Source: Crossaster papposus
Taxonomy: Eukaryota; Echinodermata; Asteroidea; Velatida; Solasteridae
Length of the DNA stretch: 64,000 nt
Reading direction: 5' to 3'
Assembly: GCA_037893245.1 (NCBI GenBank)
Contig: JBAIAA010000669.1
Location: 1,426,001-1,490,000 of the forward strand
The notes under the pieces are model-generated. The model made no database searches. It was given only the letters and a program-made list of their open reading frames with translations, and had not been told where the DNA came from. Both the position numbers and the translations under genes were made by a program. Below are positions 30,787 to 44,100 of this stretch, one piece after another (the first letter of the stretch is position 1; the number at the start of each line of letters is the position of its first letter).

Positions 30787-33700
30787 GTTCTCAACCAACT
30801 CGTCAATAGGCTAGTTGGTAGAGAGGTGAGCTATGGATCGAAAGGTCTGTAGTTCTAATTTGGCTATCGTTAACGTTTATCTTTTTCTTTGCCAAATGTT
30901 CTTGTGGATTATTTTAACCATGAGCAAGACTGAAGGAAAAACCGGGTTAGGTACCGAAGTGTCTTGACAAATACAAGATTCGCTACACAAAATAGTTTAT
31001 AGTAACTTCCTATTTGCGATAGCCGTTTCCCCTATATGTCGCTTTGTTATCATTAATGTGTAGGTAAAACTGCTATAGTAATAGGTCATATCGTTAATTG
31101 CTGCCATACATCTTTGTATACATTGAGCGAATACACTTATATTGTTCCTGTCGATGCAAATCTTGTGATATCACTTTTGTAAGCAGGGGAAAAGCTTTTT
31201 ATGATTAAACTATTACATGCTACAGTCTTTGTGTTTCTTAACGTCGTTTTTTTCTGTTGTAGTTGTGTATTTTTGTTTAAGTCTAGTATTTTTGTAGATA
31301 AAAATAGTTCCTTTATCGGAACCTTTGGGATCAAATGTCTTTCATTTATAGAAGATTGCCGCAAAGGTTTTCTTTTTATTACAAATAATTTCAAATGAAT
31401 TTAGTTTTTTAGTGGAAACTGGAAAAGTGTTTTTCTGGTTCCACCAATAACGGGAGAAATTGTTCCGAAACTCGCAGTTTTGATACCATGAACATTAATG
31501 GGCACTTTTTAGGATTAGGGATACAAATAATGGGATAGGGTAGGCACAAACAAACAATGGGGGCGTTATGTTTTTCAGCGGATTGGCTTATATTTTTGAA
31601 ATATCGACATATTTTGACTGTGGTTGCACATGACTTTCACAATATTTTTTTGTTTTTATTTCTGTAAAGTTGACAATTGATGTGCAGGACTGAATAAATT
31701 CCGCGTTGGCGTGCCATACCCGTTAAAAATGCATGATACTCAGACGACGGCGGAGGGATGTGGAAAACGTGGGCTACAAAGTGCAGGGCACTTTGTCACT
31801 CTTTGCCAAATGGGAGCATGGATCTGTATAAAAGTAGTATCCAGGGGAGCTGAGATGGTATTTGGAATGAAGGGTAATAATGATTACCAATCCTTATTGA
31901 CATACGTGCGCTTATACGTTCTCATTTTGTTTATGCTGGGGAAAACCAAGTTGAAAAATGGTGTTCTTGAAGTATGGTTTCCTGACTCTCAAACAAAACG
32001 AAGCAATTTTATAAATGTCATGAAATCGCCAGCTCAGGGAACCAGACTACACGCTTAAGACTAAAGTGTTGAATCATGAAGGAATACGAAGGAATTAATA
32101 TTTTCCCATAATCCCGGCGCGAACTGGTTGTAGCTAGCTTACATTCGTTCATGGGTGTGTAAGTGATCAGAAATACAAACATACAAATGTGGACAAATTG
32201 AATTTGGTACATTTGGGGCAGAATACGAATAAAGAGAAAAGACAACGAAAAGAAGTTAAACAAAATTTAAAGGTGGAAGGAAAAAGGAAAAGGGGGGGGG
32301 GGGCTACGGTATAAGGCAGGGAGTGAAATGTGAGGTGGATTGTGAGGAAAGAACCGCTACGCCAACCTCACTCCCCTTCAAGCGTTGTTGTCATGGCAGC
32401 GAATTCAAGGTCCATTCTTTAAAATACTAATTAGGCATATTTCCAACTCGCTGCTCGCGCTGTCAGTGGGCGTATTGAATTCATCAAAGACCAACCTCAA
32501 ATTCTTTTGTCAGTTGAGAAATGGTTTGATGATTATAACGTGATTACCACACAATAAACGGTCATTTACTGAAGATATTTGTCAATTAATTGAATATTTC
32601 GGGAAGTTTGTTCGCATAGAAGCAGACAAAGCAACAAGTCGATCGAGTGTGAATGCAGTTTAAAAAGGAGTAATCGGTTGTACTAATCGTTAATTGGTAG
32701 ATCTGTAGACTGTGGATGATACACGCCGAATTGGTTCAAACGAGGAGTGGTATCTTTGGAGTCTCTGTTTAGCTGTATAAGGTAAGTTTAAGTTTGAGCA
32801 TCTGTTTTTGGTGTGTTTAATTTTGTATTCTTGGTGGAAGGATTTTGCTAGAATTAACATTTGAAATGTGGTTGAGATAGATTGTTTTTGTGGCATTCTT
32901 TTCTATCCAGGCCTTTTGTAGTGATACGCTTCGATACTTGTTAAACGACAATAACTTCTTTTATTTAGCCACAATGGAAAAACGCTAGATAAGAAAATGT
33001 TGGATAAATCCATTCAACCAATAATGTTTCTCTTTCAAGGCGAAATGTTGGGTGTTTTTGTTCAAAATTTACCAACACCAAAGTACCCCCAAAATTGGGC
33101 AACATATTTAAAAAATTTGGATTCGGTAAAGTGGATTACTTACATCTGATATTATACCTGGGGCCAACTTCATAAAATTTGTAAGCACAGAATCTTGATC
33201 AGTTAAAACAAGTTACCAGCCAACACGCCATGTGCTTTTCATGCTAAGTAAAAACCAGCTGAATACCAGTCACAAACAATACCTAAAATATTGGTTCCTA
33301 ACCCTATTTCTGGCAAAGGAACATTTTTCATGGTAAGCAAATGTTTGTGCTTACAAACCCCGCGATCCGCGCCTGCTCGTAACTAAGCATTTGGCCCGTG
33401 TGCACTTAAAGGGAAATAATTATACCATTTGTCAGTTGTACATTGTTTTGTAGTAGCAAAAGCACTCAAAGTATAAAGAAAGGTGCTTGACAAACAACCT
33501 TTTGAAGTTTTTAGCTCTGTGAATGATGCATATTCCGAGAAAACAATATTCCAAGACTTTGGTTTCAATTTAAAATTTGCGACAATAATCTGCGTTCAGG
33601 TTGCGTTCTCAACCAGCGTATACTCGTGTGTCACGCACTGAACAGACCAATAGAAGCGTCAACGCGTGCGCTGCGCGTCGGTCAAACAGTTCAGAAATGT

Positions 33701-35060
33701 TCAAATGTGCGTCTCTGAGACGCACATTTGCAAAAGCCATTCTTTTGTTATTTCTTTAAAATGACAGCATACCAGACGAAATAACTCACATGGATTTTAG
33801 AATCATTAAAATCTTTACAACATAAACTTTTTAACAGTATTTTGGTTGGTTACTTTTTGATAGTTGCAAATGGTATATTCCACCTTTAATAAGGTTAGAT
33901 ACACCATTGGTAATTGCTTGAATCATCAGGAATGGGTAGATTTGGGGTCGTATTTTAAAGTAAATATCGTTTATAACTGAACTGCCCGAAGTTTTGCAAT
34001 CTTGGATGCCAAAAAAAGCAAGAAAAACGGCGTTCGTTTTCAACCGGCGTCGGGCAGTTGTTCTTATGTTGTTCTGGGTTTTTTTCGCGATTGCCATTTG
34101 GCGATTGTATTTTTCTTTTATATAAAATTCAATTTATCAGAACAATTACAGTATATCTAACGCAATAATTTTGCTAGTGCCTACACTCAATACTTACTTT
34201 CAAATAATTAAGATATTTTCCTAATAATTCGGTATAGTAAAATTGTTCGATATCTGAAAATGGTGTATCTTACCTTTGATAAATATTTTATTTGAAAGTA
34301 AATATTGACTATAAGCATTCAGCAAATTGATTGCGCTAGGTATCATGTAATGGTCCCGAAACAATGAATTTTATATTTAAAAAAAAATCGATTGCCGGAC
34401 GGCAATCACGAAAAAAACAAGAACAAATATGTAAGATATTTCTTAATAATTCGGTAGTAAAATTTCGATATCTGCAAATGTGGTATCCTACCTTCACATT
34501 CTTGCTGTTTTAATTTGCTGTTACATGTATAACGATGTGCGTTTTCTCTTTTTTTCTTCACTTTTTGCCTTACTTTGTGCATTTTTTTCTGGTTAAAGAA
34601 GTTGAATTTACAAAGTCAGATAGTTAGGATCGAACACAAAATCTTACAAACAGATTTAGTTTGGTTCCCGCTACATTTCCGTTGCCTATATTAAGGTATA
34701 TAGACACACACATTTAGAAAATGAATGACTTTATACGAGCCGCTTTCCTTTTCGGGTCATAGAGTATTGTCATAAAAACAAAAAATGTTGTTGCTTTGTT
34801 TTTTTGAAACGTAATTTTTGAAATGTTGCATCAACTATAATAGCTGCGCTCGCATGGACTTGTGGGGGATTTCATCATCAGTGCCTGACATATTACAGCA
34901 CTCGTCCAACGGAAAGATACTTTCCATACGTATTGGCCCAAATTCCCCAACCCGTCCCATTAACGGGACAGTTCAACAGTTGTCCCAAAACTGTCCTCAT
35001 GAATATTTGGATATTAACAATAATGCATCATGTTTTCGCATTCCAGCTTCATGCTTAGAA
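30787..35060. other. Intergenic region upstream of receptor copy B
   Basis: A tRNA-like SINE fragment lies at 30808-30880 (CTAGTTGGTAGAGAGG, then GAAAGGTCTGTAGTTCTAAT), related to the one at 3390. The frame 31711-32058 has no recognisable features. A truncated family-2 SINE lies at about 32235-32375, with an 11-G run at 32295. Sequence at 33160-33370 resembles the inner arms of the 39470-41105 foldback. TTAA-type MITE pieces lie at about 33836-34500. The promoter and any 5' UTR exons of copy B must lie here or just upstream of 35061, but I cannot point to them. Confidence 0.45.
33836..34500. mobile_element. TTAA-type MITE cluster
   Basis: Repeated termini include TTAATAAGGTTAGATACACC (about 33887), AATGGTGTATCTTACCTTTG (about 34258) and CAAATGTGGTATCCTACC (about 34476). 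Interior CGTTTTCAACCGGCGTCGGG matches, in reverse, the interior of the 41860-42586 element. At least two partial elements lie head to tail. Confidence 0.6.
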
Positions 35061-35156
35061 ATGACGGTCAAACAAGTGGTGACGGAAGCTTTTTGGCTGA
35101 CGATGTTACTTTTATTGGGCATGTCCAACGGCGATAGCTCGGAGTGTGAAGATTGG
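35061..35156 (+). CDS. Copy B exon 1: start and signal peptide
   Basis: Thirty-two codons beginning MTVKQVVTEAFWLTMLLLLG. The hydrophobic core FWLTMLLLLG with following small residues (MSNGDSS) is a classic secretory signal, with cleavage probably near SNG|DSS. The exon ends ECEDW followed by GTAAGT. The frame is open upstream to about 34818, but the Met before the hydrophobic core is the sensible start. The next exon (37330) joins in phase 0. Confidence 0.75.
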
Positions 35157-38100
35157 GTAAGTTTACCAATGTAAGCCCAAATTCCACATCGAAATGAGTA
35201 GTTAGCGGTAACACCATGTGAAACTTCTCTTCAGTTTTGGTTGATTTGGATGAGTTGGTGAGAATATCATCAAATCCTGTAATATTTCATGTGGTAAATT
35301 CTTTGACACCAACGGGCATTTTGTCCCACTAAGCTTAGACGCAGTGATCAAAACGGTTTTGAATAATATATCATATGTATTTTTAACATTAGCCTGGGAG
35401 CCAATACTAAAATAATAAGTAAATAATAAATAAGCGATTTGGGCACAAATGTTTTGATATAACCAATATTCGTCGGTAGAGAGTAAGAATAGTGCTGGGA
35501 TAGCACTGGGTTTTATAAATGTGGATGCCAATAAATGTTGGTGTCCCTCTTTACATTAAGATATTTGTTTCCCTATAGCATTACCAATATACAATATGTG
35601 ACCCGCTCCTACAGAACCCGACATAAGTGGGGTTTTATTTAAATGAGATATTGTTATTTCCATTTAGTACACATCTTCAGCTTTCATTTGGTACCAAAAC
35701 CACCTTTACATCAAACATACTTTCAATTTTATGAGATTTCGATGTATTTGGGAGATAAATTACCACTTTTAGGACACAGTTTGCCTCAATAAATGTATGA
35801 TTTGTGTACTTTCTCATCAATAAAGTTGATTTTGTTTAACCTAACTGAGGGTTAAATTATACATATCAAAGAATAAAAAACAACGAAAAACAAAATCGAT
35901 GTCCGCCAGATTTGTCACCCCATTTCAACTTTGACGAGCGTATTATTTCGGGTTTCGTGGAAGCGGGTCACATATACAAATGATTTGAGTTGCTCAATTT
36001 ATAGTACCTATTGTTTGGTAGCAAATAATGAAACATCTTACTAATCTTTTGACAGTATATAGCCCTGTAAAACAGTTCACGGTTTCACGTGTAAAAGGGA
36101 CACCATTAAAGCTGTGAGATTTTTTTCAATTGCTGTGGAAATGCGTTGTTTGATTCTAATCAAATACTGCCATGTGCACATTATCATGTGTATGATAATT
36201 GCCCTTCATTAGAGGCACTGATTAACAATTTTACACGGACGAACGAAGGAGCTTTATCGGGAGGCGTTTTATGTTGGGGGTGGGGGGGGGGGGGGGGGGT
36301 AAATAACTGTGTTTTGGGGGCACAAATATTGTTCTTATGGTCTGAACAGATGGATAGAAGTTCCCTGGACACACATACCAAAGTTTAAACATTCTAGCTA
36401 TTTACACAAGTCAGTGGCTTTTGGGCGAAACCATTATTTTGAAGGGTTGGTCTATCCCCTGGATGACCAGGGGATGACCTCTTGGGTTAGAAATGTTTAT
36501 CCAGTCTAATGAACAGGGTCTAGCGATAGATGGAAAAAATCAGCTCCATTGACTGAATGAATTTTGTTTAATTAACAAAAAATAGTTGTTTGTCCACCCG
36601 GTGGAGCCCCTTCGCTTCTCCTAGCAAGTTAATACTGCTCAAGAATGAAACTATATTTAAATTATTTAATTTACTAGTTGAGCGAGATTCACAGTGCGTT
36701 AGCTTAAACGTTTCACGTGTGTAAACGACACAGACAAAAAAATGGGTTCACTGGCAAATCAAAACGTATCATTATTAACTCCAGACAAAAAAAATCTATT
36801 TAAACAGCAGGAAAACTAATTGTTGTTCCCTTTAAACGTGAAACCGTTAATGAGTTTTGACATGATATTTTGGCATTTCTAGAGTAAATAATAATGTCTG
36901 ATTTTGGCTACTGTTAACTTGAATGAGGAATGACAACCGATCTTTAATTAAACGGAAAATTATTAATGAAACCCCTGTCAATTAATTATTCTATTTTGAC
37001 TCACAATGTCACAAGTTGACACCCTAATTTATGGAATAACCCATAAAAACAGAGTCAACGGACGGGCAATTATTAAACTTCGAATATACAGCACAATGAG
37101 CATTTCTTTGCTTACACTGTCAACATAATTAGTGAAAACAACAGAAATTAGTCATATGAGGCATCATTACGACTAACATTTGTCAACATTATGCCTGATA
37201 TGACCAATTTACGTTATTTTGACTAATATATTGACAGTGTTTTCAACAACAGCTTGATCACAACAAAAAATGAACATTTGGTGGTAATTCTCTATAACAG
37301 AGTGGTTGTTTTAAACTTCTTTGTTTTAGGGGGAAACGTGTTCGGGTTATATCTACACACTTCAAAGTCAAGAAGAGGCCCAATGGCATCTAGCGTCGTG
37401 TGGTGACAATGGCGAAGTTCTCAACATAACCGATGAATCTGAACTGAAATTCATTAGGGAAAATCATAACTTATATGGTTGTAAAATATGGATAGGTTTT
37501 GTCAGCATCATAAAGGTGAATTTAATTCAAAATACAATGCATTTTGTTAATTAATGGCTAGTTTTACATTGTTTGCGACGATATATTTTATCATTGTAAA
37601 CAAAGACAAAGTATGTTTCATTACAGTTGGTGTGTCCGTGCTTTTAGAGGAATGCACCCTGAAAAATAGATTTTCAAATTGAAATGATAGCTTGCTAGCA
37701 TTGTATTTGTTGTGAGCTTTCGAATGAGACATCCCACAAACAAAATCGGCCAATGGCGAGTAACGATTAATTAAATTCGAATTTTCAATTAGAAGGGTCT
37801 CAGTATGCACAACTGACCTGGAGAGCGCAATTTGTGCATTGAAAAAAAACCCACACTTTTAACAATGTGTAAAGGCCTGCAACAATGCAAACAAATTATT
37901 ATGGTCTTTATTAACAATTCGTTCGGAAAAGAAATTCGAAATTTTGAAAAAGCACGGACAACCCAGCCGGACAACCAACGTTAAAGTCAAAACTACTTTA
38001 AAAAGCTTCGTAGAGTGATTGTTATTCTCTGAATGTAAACAAGTATTTAAACCAAAATACTCGAAGTTGTCACTTAAGCCCTTTGAAGAGAGTGACTTTA

Positions 38101-41100
38101 ATTCAATCTTCTACAGTTGTACCCACTGTGGATGAGAGTGAAAGACCAATTGAAAAAATGAAAACTTTACTAAAACAAAAGTTCAGAAATGAAAATTAAA
38201 ATTTGGGCCACACGCTCATGAGATAAAAACCCGCCTAAGTGATATTAGTCTCATTTTATGGAAAACTGCAAAGTCGCCATGAAAGCTTTTATACAACTTT
38301 AATTTTAATAATGTTCGGCATTCTCAAAGCAAATTGAGCTGATACTGTTTTGCAATTGAGAAGTATTTAGAACATTATCCCCTAAGATATTGTTATAATG
38401 ACTGATTAAGTTGTAAGAAAAACGTTTAGCCTATATAATACAGTATTCTAACATCAAACTACTGTTCTATTTTAGCTTCTTCAAGTAACAATTGAGTCTG
38501 ATTCTGGTAAGAACAACATTATTTTTGTAATTTAATTTAACTACCACATTCAATTTCGTTCGAGACAAATGTCAGACGCTTTTACGAAACCAATTTAGTC
38601 ATGTTATCGTTCAATTTCAACGTTTGCTCACTCTTTTTAAAACACTAGGTCGAGAATACTCGTCATTAAAGTTCAAATTTGTTTAAGCTGTTGCGAAAAG
38701 GCAACATTCACAGATTTAATTCGTCTTAATATCAATACATCTCAAACTTATATCAAACAAATTAGTTTGATGTGTGCGTGAGTTAAGCACACATCGGACT
38801 AATTTACTTAGCATAAGTTTGAAATTGATTGACATAAGACCAATTCGATCTCCGAATGCTGCCTTTCGGCAACAGCTTATAGACATTTGATCTGTACTGA
38901 CGAATAGTAAAAAAAAAGTTTAAATAGAGTGGCCAAAATTTGATATTGAACGGCAACTGACTAAATCGGTTTGTTAACATCGTGTGATTTTTTTCCTCGG
39001 ACGAAATTGAATGTGCGAGTCGGTGAATTTTGAATGACAAATGTTTTAAAATAGCCGGGGGAAACCTATATACAAATACCGCGTGACGGATTTTGACCAA
39101 AGGAAATGCGTACAACTTGAGCAAAAAAGGTTACCGATATATTTGTTTTTGCCCCAAAAATTCTTAAAGATAAGGGCCATTGTATTTAAAATTCCAATAG
39201 GATCGCATTTTGACCATCCGCATATTATTGCACACGTATAGTTTGGGTTACACCCCCCTCCCTTTCCTAGGGCCGTCTTAAAAAAAACATTACTTTCTTA
39301 ACAGATAGGCCTAAACCCGCCCTGCGAGGGCCAAATTATTTTCCAATGGCTTATTCGATTGTATAACTAAATGATTCAACTACAAAAGGGCATAATAATT
39401 ATATAAAATTGCTCTAAAATTCTTATAACATAGTCACCACCCTTCTAATCTAATTCAATCATGTTTAGTATAGGTTTTCCCGGGCGATATCGGAAAAAAA
39501 GTGCATTCGTTTTCGTGCGAAATAGTATAAACGTAATGAACGTAATCCCGTTTTCTATTTAACAATTAATAATTCTTTGTCCGTGAATTTGCATTCAGTC
39601 GTAAAAAATCGGCGTACAATTTCCCGAATGTGCACTGAATTTAGTAACGATAATTCATTTTAGCGCGAATTCAAATGCACATTCTCAATCCTGTGTTCCT
39701 TTTAATATATCAACAATCGATCTCACTTAATGTGCAGCCGATTTTCTGCGCATTGTTGTCAAGCATTGGAATTCATTTATGTGTTAACCAAAGTAACATA
39801 ATGGGAACTAAACCAGGGGCCAATTTATGAAGCTGCTAAGTACAACAATTTGCTTAGCACAAACATGTCTTGCTCAGCCCTAATCCGGTTACCACCCAAA
39901 ATGTCATGTGCTTTTTTATGCTAAGCAATAACCTGCCAAATATAAGTTACAAACAATATATATTACCTGAAAGTTTGGTTCGTAACCCTGTTTTTGCAAA
40001 GAAAGAATTGCCATGCTAAGCAACTGTTTTGGGGTCCATAAAATTGGTCCAAGGTGGTCTAGTTTTTTTAAACACTGAAGAGGTGACACTAGCGAAACGC
40101 ACTGCATGCACGGTACAGACATACATGTACATATACATCATACCCAATGTGTTGAAAATGAGAAGAGACTTTAAAATACAATTCATAAATATCTGAGACT
40201 TTTTTTATTGGTTGACTATTTTGTAGTCTAAATTCCTATTGTTAAACGGCCGATAAAACATGGTCCAATGGGTGTTTTAAACGCTTTTTTGTGTCACATT
40301 AATTTTGAACTCCTATGAAGTCTGGTCCATGACCTTTTCATTGGTTAAAACCTCCCATATCATGCATAATACAACCAAATTGTATTCAGAATATGCGAAT
40401 TTAAATTATAACAAATGAAAAAGAATATCCAATTCAGGTCGTGACACAATGACAAATCGATTTGCTGCGAAATATATTGCACATTCCTAATAATCGGCCA
40501 CGCATGCATCAAACCGAAGGTCTAATTACGGATTTGTAATCGTTGAAATGAAACGTTATTAATCATCACTGTCTTATTTAAATCAAACAAAATGAAATCA
40601 AATGCTCGTTTTTGCACAAATGAAAAGCACATGACGTTTTGAGTGCTAACCTGATTCAGACTGAGCAAGACATGTTTGTGCTACGCAAATTGTTATGTTT
40701 AGCAGCTCCATAAAATTGGTCCGTGGTTCGGTTCCTCATATATTACTTTGGTTAACACATTAATAAATTCCAACGCTTGACAGACATACATTTTATTTTA
40801 ATGCGCTGGAAATCGGCTGCACATTTAGCGAAATCGATTGTTTATAAATTAAAAGAAACACAGGATTGCGGATGTGCATTCCAATTCGAGCTAAAACGAA
40901 TTTTCAATATACTAAATTCAGTGCCGTGACATTCGGGAAATCGTACGCTGACTTTTTACTACTGACTGCACCTTCACGGAAAAAGAATTATAAATTGTTA
41001 AATGGAAAACGGGATTTGGAAGGTTCATACTATTTCGCACAAAAACGAATGCATCTTTTACAAATTAATGCGCACATTTTCCGATATCGTCCGGGAAAAC

Positions 41101-44100
41101 CTATAGTTATTGCGTAGTTTAGAATATCTTCCATAACCGCCGCTCTTATCATACAATGGTGATAAAAGTACACATTACGTGGACAAAACATATGTCAGTT
41201 TGCATGGCAAAGTTTCGTTGTCTGCCATTTTTTGCCGATAGTTGGTCCCCGATGCACTATGCCATGGAAATGTTGCTCTTGATAACCAGCGCGACTAACC
41301 GCGGTATAGGTTGGTCGCGAACCGACTGGCGTTAGTTTGGTCAGAGTTAGTCGAACTATGGTTAACTATAGTCCTTGATCAAACATGCTCATTATTTTTA
41401 GGTAATTTCCGTTAATATAGGCTTTCCCGCACATTTTAACATTTTTTTTTAAAATTCAAATTCATAAACAGACGACGAAATTGAATTGTCTTTTCCCAAA
41501 ACGTATGACAAATGTATGAAATTATTTGGACAAGTGCGCACATTAGCGACCATTGAACATGGGGTATGCACGGTCATAATATTTTTGACAAAATTAACCT
41601 TAACTGTTGATAACATTGAATGAACAAAAAAGTGTTTAAATGTGCGGGAAAACCTATAAATAAACCCAAAATAATCTGTAAATTATCATTCCCAACTCTC
41701 ACGTTCAATTTCGTCCGAAAAACAATCACACGTTAATACCAAATTAATGTAGTCATTTACCATTCAATTTCAAAGTTTGGTCACTCTATTTAAACATTGA
41801 ATGTAGAATATTCGTCATTACAGACCAAAGTCAAGCGCACATCAGACTAATTTGTTTAAAGGTATGATACACCATTTGCAGATTTTGAAATGTTTTACTA
41901 CCGAATTATTAAGAAATATCTTACTAATTTGGAAAGAAAATAATGATTTTAGGCATCCAGCAAAATGATTGCGCTAGATATTCAGTAATTTTTCCGACCG
42001 CAAAAAAAAAACAAGAACAAAATTAGAACCACTGCCCGACGCCGGTTGAAAATGAACGCCATTTTTCTTGCTTTACTCTGCACCCATTGTAATTTGTAAA
42101 ACTTTGGACAGGTCAGTTAAAGGGATCGTACACGTTTGGTAATTGGAACCCATTGTCTGTTTCAATTCTATATAGTTATAGATATATACCAAAAAACTAA
42201 CCTGTAAAAAATTAATTTCAAAAGGTGGTAGCGATTTTGAGATATTGCCGAAAATCTGGAGCGGTTATTTCCACGCAGGAAGAATAATCTGCATTGGCAT
42301 ACACAATCTGAGAAACGTCACTGCTGTAACGCTTCTCAAATTCATTTTTGGGGGGATAAAAAGTTATTCCATAACCGCAGTACTTCGAAGTGAAAAAGTT
42401 ACTAAAAATGCATTATACTATCCAAAGCTGCTGTACTTCTTACCAAGTAAGTTTGTATTTCCATTAATTTTTTGAGTAATTACCTAACGTATACGATCCC
42501 TTTAAACGATATTTACTATAAAATACAATCAACCAAATCCACTCATTCGTGATAATTCAAACAATTACCAATGGTGTATCCTACCTTTAAATTGATTGAT
42601 ATACGAACAAATTTGATCTCTAAATACTGCCTTTCGGCAACAGCTTAGACGAGAATTTGATCTGTTTTGACGAATATTTTCGACCCGTCGTTTAAATAAG
42701 GTGACCAAACGTTGAAATTGAATGATTACAATACTGAATTGGTTTGTAAAAGCGTGTAATTTTACCCCGGACAAAATTGAATGTGAGAGTTGGTGAATTT
42801 AAATGAAAAATATTTTAAAATAGCCGAGAAAACCTATATTAATAACTTAAATACTGAGGTGTTGTGCATTACATTTACTTTTAGGTAGGAACTGTGTTAT
42901 AATGTACAACATGTACCTTGAAACAGACGATTGTTCAAGTGAACATAACTTCATTTGTAAAAAAGGTGAGTGATTTTTATCTTCCAATATAGAAATTGTT
43001 GATAAAAATAATCAATAGAGCTAAGGTTTTAATTATTTACAAACCGACGACCATTATACGTAAAACTCACTGTGTGCAATGCTGGGTGCAAGTCCCCCTA
43101 TACCTGTCTTATTGATAAGCGATATTCAGTGGAAAATGCTCCACTATACAGATATTAGAGTGGTTCGGTGTTATATTTAAAGATTACCGTTTCGAAGCGG
43201 ATAAAAGCACGTTATTTGGCATGAGTCTCAATGAGGGCCTAGTAATTAATGTTGGCCTAATGACACCCAAGACTGCATGGTGGCACGACCTGGCGCGGTT
43301 CTAGAGCCAATATTTTAGAGGATAGACCCTTCGCTTGGAACGTCAACTTCTAACTTTTGCAGATCCAGTATACGTATTTTCCAGATTGTATTTTGTATGC
43401 ATGTTTGTTTACCAGCATTACCCAGGTCATCCACATCAACCAGTTCACCCACATCAACCAGCTCACCCACATCGACCAGCTCATCCACATCAAAACAACT
43501 AAACGCTAGCGCCATAATTACCCCCTCCTCACCAACTTCGCCTGCAACTATCAATGGTGGTGGGACTACCAGGTCATCGGCATCCCTGACAAGCTACGGT
43601 CCCACTGACATCAAGACTACATCAGAATCTACTAGCTTTTTAAAAGAACTACAGACAACCGCTGTGACCACACCTACCCCGTCAGCATCCACTTCTTCTG
43701 CCAATACCATCGATACAAGTTCATCCTCCACTATGACATCGAGAAGCCCATCAACCAACTCACCCACATCACGGAAATCGAGCACTAATAACAGCGTCAC
43801 ACCTACCACCTCCCCGCTACTTTCGCCTGTAACTACTGATGACGGTGCGCCTACCTTGTCATCTACATCTCAGACAAGCTACGATCCCACAGGCATCAAG
43901 ACTATACCAGGATTTGCTACTGTGATACATCCAACTCTAACCAATCGGTCGCGTTCTAGCCCAGCCAACTTGGGGACATCACCAACTTTGGCACCAACTA
44001 CCCTAAATATCACCCCATCTCCCCCTGAGACAACCAGGGAGAGGACCATTGCATCTACGACAGTACCCAAGGTATGTAGCAAAAGTACTACGGTCCATGT

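Larger units (their letters stand above)
41690..42837. mobile_element. Foldback element split by two nested insertions
   Basis: The left arm 41690-41859 (CCCAACTCTCACGTTCAATT to CGCACATCAGACTAATTTG) pairs in reverse with the right arm 42587-42837 (TTGATTGATATACGAACAAA to GTGAGAGTTGGTGAATTT and CCGAGAAAACCTAT). The middle is occupied by the TTAA element 41860-42586. Confidence 0.75.

Noticed and set aside
31711-32058. 115-aa plus-strand frame upstream of copy B
   Set aside because: No signal, motif or repeat support, and no partner elsewhere; consistent with chance in a 64-kb window.
42245-42475. 76-aa frame initially considered as a missing lectin exon
   Set aside because: It lies entirely inside a TTAA-flanked MITE and its peptide lacks the expected WND or Cys pattern; exon phases already match without it.
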